Part shown: positions 16,279 through 23,153 of the stretch, in pieces
Position numbering within the stretch: position 1 is the stretch's first letter
Layout: each line of letters begins with the position of its first letter
NCBI GenBank assembly: GCA_900549055.1
Contig: URNB01000024.1
Coordinates: 1-23,153, forward strand
Length of the DNA stretch: 23,153 bases
Source: an uncultured Oscillospiraceae bacterium
GTDB taxonomy: Bacteria > Bacillota > Clostridia > Oscillospirales > Acutalibacteraceae
Reading direction: 5' to 3'
Notes under the pieces: model-generated
Told to the model about the DNA's origin: nothing
What the model saw: only the letters and a program-made list of their open reading frames with translations
Database searches by the model: none
Position numbers and translations under genes: made by a program

Positions 16279-18364
16279 CCGTTTTTTTATCCGCTTTCTT
16301 CTGCCTTGTGGGGCACTCCGAATTCATACAGTATTTTCTGCCGCGAACGCCGCTTATAATAAAGCTGCCGCACTCGGGGCATTTTTCGCCCGTGGGTATG
16401 CCGGGGGCTGCGAAATCGCACTCGGGGTAATTTGAGCAGCCGTAAAATTTCTTGCCCTTTTTAGAGGTCTTTTTAACCAGCTTGCCGCCGCATTTCGGGC
16501 AGGGCTGCTTAACCTCGTCCTCGGGCATAGGCTTTGTGTTTTTACACTCGGGGTAGCCGGGACAGGCAAGGAACTTGCCGAACCTGCCGGATTTTACCAC
16601 CATTTTCCTGCCGCATTTATCGCAGATTACATCGGTTTCCTCATCGGGCACCTTTACGCGCTTGCCCTCAAGCGAGTCCTCTGCTTTTTTATAAAGCTTA
16701 TCGAAATCCTTATAAAAATCCTTTATTGTATCAACCCAGCCGCGCTTGCCCGCGCCTATTTCGTCAAGCTGCTTTTCAAGTCCGGCGGTGAACTTAACAT
16801 CCACTATTTTATCGAAATACTTCACCATAAGGTCGGATACCACCATACCGAGATTGGTAGGCTTTAAGCTCTTTTTCTCGCGCTCGATATAATCACGCCC
16901 CAATATGTTTGAAAGTATCGGAGCATAGGTGGAAGGTCTGCCTATTCCGTTTTCGTCAAGCGCCTTAATAAGGGTCGGCTCGGTGTATCTTGCGGGGGGC
17001 TGTGTGAAGTGCTGATTAGGCGTCAATTCCTTCAGCTTCAGCTTATCGCCCGTTTTCATTTCGGGCAGAGCGCCGCCCTCGGCACTGTCATCATCCTTGC
17101 CCTCTTCGTAAAGCACGGTAAAGCCGTCAAACTTTACAGAATACCCGCTTGCCTTGAATAAATAGTCGCCCGCAGTAATATCGGCGTTTACGGTGTTCTG
17201 CACACAGACTTCCATGAGCGAGGCAATAAACCTCTCCCAAATAAGCTTATAAAGCTTATATTGCTCGGCAGTAAGCGCGTCCTTTACAGACTCGGGCGTA
17301 AAGCCGATGGAGGTGGGTCGGATCGCTTCATGCGCATCCTGCGCGCCGCTTTTTGTTTTGAAATAACGCGGCTTTTCGGGCAGATATTCCTTGCCGTAGC
17401 GCCCCGTTATATACTTATAAGCCGCTGCGCGCGCCTCTTCGGAAATACGCAGCGAATCGGTACGCATATAGGTTATAAGACCCGTGGTGCCCGCTCCCGG
17501 AACATCAACGCCCTCATACAGCTGCTGCGCTATGCGCATTGTGCGCTGACCCGTAAAGCCCAATTTGCGCGAAGCCTCCTGTTGAAGCGTGGAGGTTATA
17601 AAGGGGGGAGCCGGCTGCTTTTTGCGGGTGCCCTTTTTAAGCGCCGAAACAATATATTCCGCACCGCTAAGCTCCGATACTATTTTATCAGCCTCCTCCG
17701 CGTTCGGAATAACATCTATTTTCTTACCGTCGGCAAAGCCGTAGAGGGCTGCCTTAAAGCTTTTTGTGCCGGCAAGCAGCTTTGCGTCTACGCTCCAATA
17801 TTCTTCGGAATTAAACTTTTCAATTTCCCTTTCGCGCTCTACAATCAGCCTTAAAGCCACAGTTTGCACACGGCCTGCGGAAAGCCCGCTCTTAACCTTT
17901 TTCCATAAAAACGGGCTTAGCTTATAGCCCACTATTCTGTCAAGCACTCGCCTTGCCTGCTGCGCATCAACCAAATTTAAATCGATTTTATGAGGTGCGG
18001 CAATACCTGCCTTTACGCCGCTTTCGGTAATTTCGTTAAAGGCTACGCGGTTCGGCTCGTTTAGATCAAGCGCCAGCAAGTGCGCCAAATGCCAGGATAT
18101 TGCCTCTCCCTCTCTATCAGGGTCGGTTGCGAGCAGCACGCCGTCGCTGTTTGCGGCGGCTTCTTTAAGCTCCTTTATAAGATCCTTCTTGTCCGACATA
18201 TTTATATATTGCGGTTTAAAATCGTGCTCGGTATCGACGCCCAGCTTTGATTTGGGAAGATCGCGCACATGGCCCTTTGAAGCCATAACGGTATATCCGC
18301 TGCCGAGGGTCTTTTTAATTGTCTTTATTTTTGAGGGTGACTCAACTATTATAAGCTTAGACAT
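16271..18364 (-). CDS. topA: DNA topoisomerase I
   Basis: 697 residues, type IA topoisomerase relaxing negative supercoils. The TOPRIM domain is at the N-terminus (IVESPSKI with Glu8; DPDREGEA with Asp81, Asp83 and Glu85). The active-site tyrosine is Tyr299 in GLITYMRTDSLR. The C-terminal part carries three zinc-ribbon modules in series: CDKCGRKMVVKSGRFGKF...CPGYPEC, CPKCGGKLVKK...CSNYPEC and a shorter CPECGSFIISG...CMNSEC. ATG at 18364 has GGAGG 6 nt upstream. It follows dprA by 15 nt, the conserved dprA-topA pair. Full length. Confidence 0.98.
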   Translation of the reverse strand: MSKLIIVESPSKIKTIKKTLGSGYTVMASKGHVRDLPKSKLGVDTEHDFKPQYINMSDKKDLIKELKEAAANSDGVLLATDPDREGEAISWHLAHLLALDLNEPNRVAFNEITESGVKAGIAAPHKIDLNLVDAQQARRVLDRIVGYKLSPFLWKKVKSGLSAGRVQTVALRLIVEREREIEKFNSEEYWSVDAKLLAGTKSFKAALYGFADGKKIDVIPNAEEADKIVSELSGAEYIVSALKKGTRKKQPAPPFITSTLQQEASRKLGFTGQRTMRIAQQLYEGVDVPGAGTTGLITYMRTDSLRISEEARAAAYKYITGRYGKEYLPEKPRYFKTKSGAQDAHEAIRPTSIGFTPESVKDALTAEQYKLYKLIWERFIASLMEVCVQNTVNADITAGDYLFKASGYSVKFDGFTVLYEEGKDDDSAEGGALPEMKTGDKLKLKELTPNQHFTQPPARYTEPTLIKALDENGIGRPSTYAPILSNILGRDYIEREKKSLKPTNLGMVVSDLMVKYFDKIVDVKFTAGLEKQLDEIGAGKRGWVDTIKDFYKDFDKLYKKAEDSLEGKRVKVPDEETDVICDKCGRKMVVKSGRFGKFLACPGYPECKNTKPMPEDEVKQPCPKCGGKLVKKTSKKGKKFYGCSNYPECDFAAPGIPTGEKCPECGSFIISGVRGRKYCMNSECPTRQKKADKKTDE

Positions 18365-18379
18365 TTCATTCCTCCGTTT

Positions 18380-19534
18380 TCAGTTTTTGATAAGCTCATA
18401 TCTGCCGCCGGGCAGCGAGCGTATAAGCCCTTCTATTTCAAGCTCTGTAAGCGCCGATAAAATATCGCCCGGCACTAAAGAAGTATTATTTATCTCATCG
18501 GGATAAAATATAGGCTTATTCAATTGATTATATACTATTTTCGCCTCATTTGAAAGAGTTTCAATTGATAATTTTTTGTGAACTTCCGTTTTTTCGGGTT
18601 TTGCCGCGCGTTCTTCCACGGGTTTTGCCCGCTTTTTAATTGCTTTCTCAATATCAATTTTATCGGGATACCGCGGCAGATATTCATTCAAAATATCGCT
18701 TATATCAAGCAGCGGTCGGGCGCCGTCGCGGAGTAACGCGTTTGAGCCGGCATAATTTTCATCCGCAGGGGAGCCGGGTATTACAAAAATTTCCTTGCCT
18801 TGGTTCAGCGCATGATTTGCGGTGTTGAGAGTCCCGCTGCGAGCCTTCGCTTCGACCACTATGACCGCATCTGACAAAGCCGAAAGCAAACGGTTCCTCA
18901 CGGGGAATGTAAATTTTGAGGCTCTTTCAAAGGGCGGATATTCGCTAATAAGACAGCCGTTTTCAGCCACGGCATGCCGAAGCTCGGCATTCTCTCGAAG
19001 ATAGTCCGCCTCAATTCCGCAACCCATAATAAGCACGGTTTTGCCGTTCGCTTTCAATGCGCCGCTGTGGGCGTAAAAATCACATCCGCGCGCTCCGCCG
19101 CTTACCACCGTCATCCCGGCGGACGCCAAACGGTAGCCGAGGGAATATGCCGCCTTTTGCCCAAACCCGCTTGATTCACGCGGGCCGACAATGCAAACCG
19201 TAGGCGTTTCATCAACATTCGGCAGCTTGCCCTTCAAATAAAGCAAAACAGGCGGCGCAGCTATTACCCTTAGTTTTTCGGGGTATTTATTATCCCCGTA
19301 TGCAAGCAGAGTTATCCCGTGGCGGCGGCACTCCTTTTCTATCGCCTTTGCTTCGCCCAATTTCGTATTGCGCAGCATTTCAAGGTCTTTCGGGGTAAAA
19401 AGACCGCTTTGCCTGCGCCCCGAATCATTCATTTCATAAATTTTCTCGGCGCTTCCGATTGCTTCAAGCGCCTTCGCCCCGCGCGGATTGCCCGCACCGA
19501 GAGCGGTATGCAGCCAGATAAGGTATTCAATCAT
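18380..19534 (-). CDS. dprA: DNA processing protein DprA
   Basis: 384 residues. DprA loads RecA onto incoming single-stranded DNA during transformation. The order is an N-terminal SAM-like helical region (MIEYLIWLHTALGAGNPRGAKAL), a Rossmann-like core with VSGGARGCDFYAHSGAL (GGARG at 146-150; the family's more usual hydrophobic residue before Asp is Cys here), GCGIEADYLRENAEL, ISEYPPFERASKFTFPVRNRLLSALSDAVIVVEA and SGTLNTANHALNQGKEIFVIPGSP, then a linker rich in Lys/Glu and a C-terminal winged-helix part. ATG at 19534 overlaps the upstream stop in an ATGA; a TTG at 19549 was rejected. A dprA gene alone does not prove competence. Confidence 0.97.
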   Translation of the reverse strand: MIEYLIWLHTALGAGNPRGAKALEAIGSAEKIYEMNDSGRRQSGLFTPKDLEMLRNTKLGEAKAIEKECRRHGITLLAYGDNKYPEKLRVIAAPPVLLYLKGKLPNVDETPTVCIVGPRESSGFGQKAAYSLGYRLASAGMTVVSGGARGCDFYAHSGALKANGKTVLIMGCGIEADYLRENAELRHAVAENGCLISEYPPFERASKFTFPVRNRLLSALSDAVIVVEAKARSGTLNTANHALNQGKEIFVIPGSPADENYAGSNALLRDGARPLLDISDILNEYLPRYPDKIDIEKAIKKRAKPVEERAAKPEKTEVHKKLSIETLSNEAKIVYNQLNKPIFYPDEINNTSLVPGDILSALTELEIEGLIRSLPGGRYELIKN

Positions 19535-20325
19535 TTCATCATTTCCCAAACGGCTATTGCCGCGGCAGCCGCCGCATTCAGCGATTCGGCTCTGCCGCGC
19601 ATAGGTATGGTGATTTTTTTATACGCCGCCGCTTTTGTTTCTTCGGTAAGCCCGTTAGCTTCGTTGCCTATCATTACGGCGCAGCCCGGCAAAAAGCTTA
19701 TATCCGAAATGCTTTGAGCCGCCGACGACGGCACACAGGCATAAAATTTCAGCCCGCATCGCCTCATTCCCGACGGAAAATCACCGAAAACAAAAATCGG
19801 CATTCTCAAAAGCGTTCCCATTGAAGCGCGCAAGGCTTTCGGCGAATACGGGTCGCAGCTGCCCGCCGACAGTATAAGCCCGTCTGCCCCGAGCGCCTCC
19901 GCCGTGCGGGAGACCGCGCCCAAATTTGAGGGGTCGTTTATGTTTTCAAGAGCGACATACCTGCCGTCACTTTTAATATTTACGCTCTCGGTTTTCGGAA
20001 TTTTGCAAAGCGCTATTATTCCCTGCGGGTTTTCGGTATCGCTTATTTTCTTAAAAAGCGAATCGGGAACGGATATGCATTCATCGGCGCGTCGTGCAAA
20101 TTCCGCAATTTTTTCGGCATGCCCGTCCGCCGCCGAAAAGGAGACGATCAACTTATCAAACCTGATTCCGTTATCGCACGCATCCGTACACAGCCGCAGC
20201 CCCTCCAGCACGAAAAGACCGTTTTCGCGCCTTGCAGACGCGCTTTTCTGAAGCGAGGAAACAAGCTTGATAAGTGGATTTTCTCTGCTCGTGACCTTTT
20301 TAAAGTCCTCCAATCGACACCGCAC
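19531..20325 (-). CDS. TrmH/SpoU-family RNA 2'-O-methyltransferase
   Basis: 264 residues. Knotted SPOUT methyltransferases of this type methylate the 2'-OH of a ribose in rRNA or tRNA with S-adenosylmethionine. The N-terminal substrate-binding part starts VTSRENPLIKLVSSLQKSASARRENGLFVLEGLRL. The three SPOUT motifs are N130-R140 (NDPSNLGAVSR), IGNEANGL at 219-226 and IPMRGRAESLN at 240-250. The target nucleotide cannot be told from sequence. Start: a stop codon lies just upstream, leaving GTG at 20325 or TTG at 20313. I list the longer form, but AAAGGG is better spaced for TTG. It lies only about 20 nt after the rplT terminator. Confidence 0.9.
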   Translation of the reverse strand: MRCRLEDFKKVTSRENPLIKLVSSLQKSASARRENGLFVLEGLRLCTDACDNGIRFDKLIVSFSAADGHAEKIAEFARRADECISVPDSLFKKISDTENPQGIIALCKIPKTESVNIKSDGRYVALENINDPSNLGAVSRTAEALGADGLILSAGSCDPYSPKALRASMGTLLRMPIFVFGDFPSGMRRCGLKFYACVPSSAAQSISDISFLPGCAVMIGNEANGLTEETKAAAYKKITIPMRGRAESLNAAAAAAIAVWEMMK

Positions 20326-20336
20326 CCTTTCTTAAT

Positions 20337-20372
20337 ATTAAAAATTCGCCCAGAGAGCAAACCCCGGGCGAA
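20337..20372 (-). terminator. Terminator after rplT
   Basis: Stem TTCGCCC/GGGCGAA (20345-20351 and 20366-20372) with a 14-nt loop, followed on the minus strand by TTTTT. It starts 5 nt after the rplT stop. No promoter fits between it and the next gene, so it is probably leaky. Confidence 0.75.
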
Positions 20373-20377
20373 AAAAA

Positions 20378-20737
20378 TTACCTTTCGAGAGCCTTAACGG
20401 CAGCCTTTACCAAGGTGGTAAAGCCCGCGGCGTCATTAACCGCAAGATCGGCAAGCATTTTACGGTTGATGGTTATTCCCGCCTTATTAAGACCGTTCAT
20501 GAAGCTGGAATAATTTATACCGTTCAGCTTGCAGGCGGCTGAAATGCGGGTTATCCACAGTCTGCGGAAATCGCGCTTTTTCTGCCTGCGGCCGATGTAT
20601 GCATAGTTGCCGGATTTCATTACGGCTTCTTTAGCGGTTTTAAAAAGCTTTGACTTTGCGCCGAAATAACCCTTAGCCAGCTTTAAAGTCTTTTTTCTTC
20701 TTTTGCGTGTTGCCAACGCACCTTTAACTCGTGCCAT
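20378..20737 (-). CDS. rplT: 50S ribosomal protein L20
   Basis: 119 residues starting MARVKGALATRKRRKKTLKLAKGYFGAKSKLFKTAKEAVMKSG, with the C-terminal domain DFRRLWITRISAACKLNGINYSSFMNGLNKAGITINRKMLADLA; both are near-invariant in L20. L20 is an early assembly protein of the 50S subunit and, in Firmicutes and Proteobacteria, represses its own operon by binding leader RNA. ATG at 20737 has GGAGG upstream, 29 nt after rpmI. It is the last gene before the terminator. Confidence 0.98.
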   Translation of the reverse strand: MARVKGALATRKRRKKTLKLAKGYFGAKSKLFKTAKEAVMKSGNYAYIGRRQKKRDFRRLWITRISAACKLNGINYSSFMNGLNKAGITINRKMLADLAVNDAAGFTTLVKAAVKALER

Positions 20738-20766
20738 TTCTTCTAACCTCCGATTTCAGTCGTACC

Positions 20767-20964
20767 TTATTTATAAGGAATCATTTTCTTGATCTTCGCT
20801 ACATTTGTTACATCAGCCGTAACAACCTTGCGGAGATTTCTCTTGCGCTTTGTGGTCTTCTTGTTGAGAATGTGCGACTTGAAAGCATGAGCACGCTTAA
20901 CCTTGCCGGTTTTTGTGAGCTTGAAGCGCTTTTTTGCGCCGCTGTGTGTTTTAATCTTAGGCAT
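20767..20964 (-). CDS. rpmI: 50S ribosomal protein L35
   Basis: 65 residues, highly basic: MPKIKTHSGAKKRFKLTKTGKVKRAHAFKSHILNKKTTKRKRNLRK, the standard L35 sequence ending MIPYK. ATG at 20964 has GGGAGG upstream. It lies between infC and rplT in the universal infC-rpmI-rplT order. Confidence 0.98.
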   Translation of the reverse strand: MPKIKTHSGAKKRFKLTKTGKVKRAHAFKSHILNKKTTKRKRNLRKVVTADVTNVAKIKKMIPYK

Positions 20965-20996
20965 TTTAAATCCTCCCTGATATAATTCAACTGCAA

Positions 20997-21515
20997 TTAT
21001 TTACCCGATTTCGGAGCCAAAAACATCAGCATATTTCTGCCTTCCATTTTAGCAGCCTTTTCAACCGAGCCGTGGTCTGCACAGTATTCCGCGAAGCGCC
21101 GCATTGTTTCAAGCCCGATTTCCGGGTGACCCAATTCTCTGCCTCTGAAGCGGATGGAAACCTTTACCTTATTGCCCTCGTCAAGAAAACGCATTGCGTG
21201 TTTTCCCTTGGTCTCGAAATCGTGAACATCAATGCTGAGGCCCAGTCTTATTTCCTTAACCTCAACCGTTTTCTGATTTTTTCTGGCTTCCTTTTCACGC
21301 TTTGCCTGCTCGAAACGGTATTTACCGTAATCCATTATCTTACATACCGGCGGAGCGGCGTTCGGCGAAATGCAAACCAGATCGAGATCGGCGGCATACG
21401 CCGCGTCCAAGGCCTTGGCAATCGGTAAAATCCCCAACTGCGAACCGTCGGAACCGATCGTGCGGACTTCCTTGAATCTGATATTTTCGTTTACGGAAAG
21501 CTCTTTACTGCTGAT
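20997..21515 (-). CDS. infC: Translation initiation factor IF-3
   Basis: 172 residues with both IF3 domains: N-terminal VNENIRFKEVRTIGSDGSQLGILPIAKALDAA, then the linker helix KYRFEQAKREKEARKNQKTVEVKEIRL, and C-terminal DFETKGKHAMRFLDEGNKVKVSIRFRGRELGHPEIG. IF3 binds the 30S subunit and rejects wrong start codons. No ATG, GTG or TTG lies at a sensible place. The GGAGGT at 21524-21529 is 8 nt from an ATC codon at 21513-21515 and only 2 nt from an ATT. I chose ATC, giving M-SSKELSVNENIRF and the usual IF3 length. A TTG at 21593 would add 26 unrelated residues encoded in the attenuator. IF3 genes with AUU, AUC or AUA starts are known and serve autoregulation. Confidence 0.95.
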   Translation of the reverse strand: MSSKELSVNENIRFKEVRTIGSDGSQLGILPIAKALDAAYAADLDLVCISPNAAPPVCKIMDYGKYRFEQAKREKEARKNQKTVEVKEIRLGLSIDVHDFETKGKHAMRFLDEGNKVKVSIRFRGRELGHPEIGLETMRRFAEYCADHGSVEKAAKMEGRNMLMFLAPKSGK

Positions 21516-21523
21516 ATTAATGC

Positions 21524-21529
21524 ACCTCC
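21524..21529 (-). promoter_or_regulatory. Ribosome binding site deciding the infC start
   Basis: GGAGGT on the minus strand. It is 8 nt from ATC (21513-21515) and 2 nt from ATT (21519-21521), so it favours ATC as initiation codon. Confidence 0.75.
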
Positions 21530-21670
21530 AAAATTCGTGCTGCTGCAATTCAAAAAGCGCGGACGAATTTTCGCCCGCGCATAAAAATACCAAACCTTAA
21601 GGTCTGAACTTTTATTGACCCTGCAGCTTTTTGCTCGGGGTGAGGACGAATAATCGTACTGCTTCATTGT
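21530..21670 (-). ncRNA. infC operon attenuator leader (L20-leader type)
   Basis: About 140 nt of untranslated leader between the consensus promoter and the infC ribosome site. It contains a hairpin CAGACC/GGTTTG, a complete intrinsic terminator, and an upstream copy of the terminator's 3' arm: GGACGAAT at 21644-21651 repeats 21561-21568 on the plus strand. The 5' copy could pair with the terminator's 5' arm and prevent termination. AGCTGCAG-type sequence near 21623 can also pair with TTGCAGC near 21541-21547 beyond the terminator. Firmicute infC operons are known to be controlled by the L20 leader; assignment to that class is inferred from position and design. Confidence 0.65.
21552..21580 (-). 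terminator. Intrinsic terminator inside infC leader
   Basis: A 10-bp GC-rich stem (arms 21571-21580 and 21557-21566, one G-T pair, 4-nt loop) followed by TTTTT on the minus strand, about 22 nt before the infC ribosome site. A terminator ahead of a gene in its own leader implies attenuation. Confidence 0.85.
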
Positions 21671-21676
21671 TACTCC

Positions 21677-21704
21677 ATTATAGCACAACGTTCCGTTTTG
21701 TCAA
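21677..21704 (-). promoter_or_regulatory. Consensus sigma-A promoter for infC-rpmI-rplT
   Basis: On the minus strand: -35 TTGACA (21699-21704), 16-nt spacer, -10 TATAAT (21677-21682), both hexamers perfect. Predicted transcription start is near 21670, about 155 nt upstream of the infC start. Confidence 0.9.
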
Positions 21705-21746
21705 GCATTTTTTCACCCGCTGCCGAAAAATAAAAAAAGTTTTACA

Positions 21747-21774
21747 AAAAGGGTTGCAATTTTGTAACCCTTTT
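21747..21774. promoter_or_regulatory. 28-bp near-perfect dyad over the M23 promoter
   Basis: Arms AAAAGGGTTGCAA (21747-21759) and TTGTAACCCTTTT (21762-21774) are complementary at 12 of 13 positions around a TT centre. The dyad covers the -35 box and most of the spacer of the plus-strand promoter, the layout of a repressor operator. It lies between two divergent promoters, where no terminator is needed. The octamer TTACAAAA recurs at 21742-21749 and 21797-21804 and inverted at 21760-21767; 21797-21809 is itself TTACA-AAA-TGTAA. Confidence 0.6.
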
Positions 21775-21782
21775 GTTATAAT
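21754..21782 (+). promoter_or_regulatory. Sigma-A promoter for the M23/G5 gene
   Basis: -35 TTGCAA (21754-21759), 17-nt spacer, perfect -10 TATAAT (21777-21782). The predicted start near 21789 leaves a 5' untranslated region of only about 25-30 nt. Confidence 0.8.
21763..21779 (+). promoter_or_regulatory. Candidate WalR box
   Basis: TGTAAC-CCTTT-TGTTAT fits the WalR (YycF) consensus TGTWAH-N5-TGTWAH at every position. WalRK is the essential Firmicute two-component system controlling peptidoglycan hydrolase genes, and this gene encodes one. The box overlaps the spacer and -10, which would suit repression better than activation. It also overlaps the dyad, so the match might be a by-product of it. 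Confidence 0.45.
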
Positions 21783-21812
21783 GTTGATTGTAGAAATTAC
21801 AAAATGTAACTT

Positions 21813-23093
21813 TTGAAAGAAGTGACTGTTATTTTTAAGGATATTCTTAATAAAGAAACCTTTATTGAAATATTATCACAGAACAAATTCTTCGGCAGGC
21901 TTTTCGCCTTTATTAAAGGTAAAAAGCTCCTCGTGCGCGCTTTAAGCCTCTGCCTTATCGGCATGCTTGCAGTAGGCGTCAGCATTGTGTCCGCCGGAAT
22001 AACGCTCGGCTTTAAGGTGAACTATGCCGGCAACTTTATCGCCACGATAAGAAGCTCCGCAGTGTTTGACGACGCAAAAAGCATCGCCGTAAACAATATA
22101 GAAAGCAGCAACGCCGAGGGAGCAATAGAGCAGCCGAACTTTAAGATGACGCTGACGGTCTCCAACCGCCTGTGCAGCGCGTTGAAGCTTGCAGACGCAA
22201 TAATAGAAAACACCAACGATATAGTTGAGGCTTCCGCCCTTGTGGTAAACGGCGAAACCCTCCTTTGCGGAGACGCCGAAGCGCTAGGCGATTGCCTTGA
22301 AAAACGCCGCACCGCCTTTGAAACAAACGGCGCGGTAAATTCCTCGGAATTTACAGACGAGGTCAAAACCGAAAAGGGCTATTATTTAAAGAGCGAGATT
22401 GCCTCCGCCGAGGAGCTTGAAGCGGCGGCGCAGAAGCTTAATGTTAAAACCGTATCGGTAATCACGACCGATACCGCAATACCGTTCACCACCAAAACCG
22501 TAAAAACCAAGGACGAGCTTATAGGCTATTCTTCGGTTAAAACGGCAGGGCAGAACGGCATAAACCGTAAAACAGAAAATGTTGAAGCGCTCAACGGCGA
22601 GGTTGTATCCCGCGCGGAGATAAAGACGGAGGTCATTAAGGAGCCGGTAGAGCAGGTAACCTTGGTCGGAACGGCAAAAAGCATTGCAACGGCGGCGCAG
22701 CGCATTTCGGCTCGCAGCAAGGGTCTTATCTGCCCGCTGACCGGCGGATCGTTCGTTATATCCTCTTATTACGGTGACGGCAGAGGCCACAAGGGAATGG
22801 ATCTTGCGGCAGACCGCGGCACGGGAATTTACGCGGCGGCGGCAGGCACGGTAGTTTCCTCCGGGTTTGACGGAGCATACGGCTACAGCGTTGTTATAGA
22901 TCACGGCAACGGACTTCGGACCAGATACGCTCATGCAAGCGCGCTCAAGGTTGCAAAGGGCGCTGCGGTTGAGCAGGGAGATCTGCTGGCGCTTGTGGGC
23001 AGCACGGGAAATTCCACCGGAAATCACCTGCACTTTGAGGTGCTTGTGAGCGAAACAAGAGTTGACCCCGCACCCTATATAGGTCTTGACTGA
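21813..23093 (+). CDS. Membrane-anchored G5/M23 peptidoglycan endopeptidase
   Basis: 426 residues. A short basic cytosolic N-terminus is followed by one membrane segment at about 39-66 (LLVRALSLCLIGMLAVGVSIVSAGITLGF), so the rest faces outward. Residues 70-210 are an unassigned alpha/beta region (VNGETLLCGDAEALGDCLEKRRTAF) of the sort found ahead of G5 domains. A G5 domain spans about 213-289, and a C-terminal LytM-type M23 metallopeptidase about 305-426. Zinc ligands are predicted as His326 and Asp330 (GHKGMD) and His407 (HLH), with catalytic His374 and His405, so it looks active. It would cut peptide cross-bridges in peptidoglycan. The start is uncertain: TTG at 21813 or GTG at 21822; neither has a good ribosome site. 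It is divergent from infC. Confidence 0.9.
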   Translation: MKEVTVIFKDILNKETFIEILSQNKFFGRLFAFIKGKKLLVRALSLCLIGMLAVGVSIVSAGITLGFKVNYAGNFIATIRSSAVFDDAKSIAVNNIESSNAEGAIEQPNFKMTLTVSNRLCSALKLADAIIENTNDIVEASALVVNGETLLCGDAEALGDCLEKRRTAFETNGAVNSSEFTDEVKTEKGYYLKSEIASAEELEAAAQKLNVKTVSVITTDTAIPFTTKTVKTKDELIGYSSVKTAGQNGINRKTENVEALNGEVVSRAEIKTEVIKEPVEQVTLVGTAKSIATAAQRISARSKGLICPLTGGSFVISSYYGDGRGHKGMDLAADRGTGIYAAAAGTVVSSGFDGAYGYSVVIDHGNGLRTRYAHASALKVAKGAAVEQGDLLALVGSTGNSTGNHLHFEVLVSETRVDPAPYIGLD

Positions 23094-23128
23094 AAAAGAC
23101 ATTCTGAATTTAAATGTAATAACCCGCG

Positions 23129-23153
23129 CCGTCCGCTTACTTACTGCGGACGG
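23129..23153 (+). terminator. Terminator stem after the M23 gene, cut by window end
   Basis: An 8-bp perfect GC-rich stem CCGTCCGC/GCGGACGG with a 9-nt loop ends exactly at the last base, 36 nt after the stop codon. Any T-run would lie outside the window. Confidence 0.6.

Noticed and set aside
21747..21774. Bidirectional terminator between infC and the M23 gene
   Set aside because: The hairpin with T-rich flanks could fold, but both neighbouring genes are transcribed away from it, so there is no transcript to end; operator is the better reading.
21781..21816. Small ORF MLIVEITKCNF as a leader peptide of the M23 gene
   Set aside because: Its ATG lies on the -10 box, upstream of the predicted transcription start, and it has no ribosome site.

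Overview
The window is a stretch of bacterial chromosome dense in housekeeping genes. It carries 23 protein-coding genes; 22 lie on the minus strand and one, at the right-hand end, diverges on the plus strand. The gene order, the M23/G5 envelope protein, a GH35 beta-galactosidase and a Clostridia-style small palindromic repeat suggest a Firmicute of class Clostridia, probably a gut Oscillospirales/Ruminococcaceae relative. The species assignment is inference; no rRNA or taxon-specific gene is present. I see no tRNA, rRNA, CRISPR array, prophage or transposase gene.

Following transcription of the minus strand (right to left), the first block is infC-rpmI-rplT (IF3, L35, L20). It has a consensus promoter, an attenuator leader and probably a non-AUG (AUC) infC start, and closes with a terminator. 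Only about 20 nt later a close-packed block starts: TrmH-family rRNA methyltransferase, dprA, topA, trmFO, plsX, rnc, an Elp3-like radical SAM gene and smc, with gaps or overlaps of 0-20 nt. The acpP gene often found between plsX and rnc in Firmicutes is absent.

A 312-bp gap follows smc, mostly filled by a 191-bp element with near-perfect 17-bp terminal inverted repeats and a chain of internal hairpins. Next comes ftsY-rdgB-yhbY-nadD-yqeK-GH35-rsfS, again nearly gapless. The GH35 gene is the outsider: it sits between yqeK and rsfS in a cluster otherwise devoted to ribosome assembly, NAD synthesis and nucleotide sanitation. leuS follows after a 162-nt leader with a striking set of mutually exclusive inverted repeats that can mask its Shine-Dalgarno sequence. 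secG (own promoter) and rpsU (58 codons, followed by a clear terminator) complete the series.

The plus-strand gene at the right end encodes a membrane-anchored G5/M23 peptidoglycan endopeptidase. Its promoter is overlaid by a 28-bp near-perfect dyad and by an exact match to the WalR-box consensus, suggesting cell-wall-stress control.

The strongest leads for something undescribed are cis-acting: the leuS leader switch, the infC attenuator, the operator/WalR-type region upstream of the M23 gene, and the palindromic repeat between smc and ftsY.
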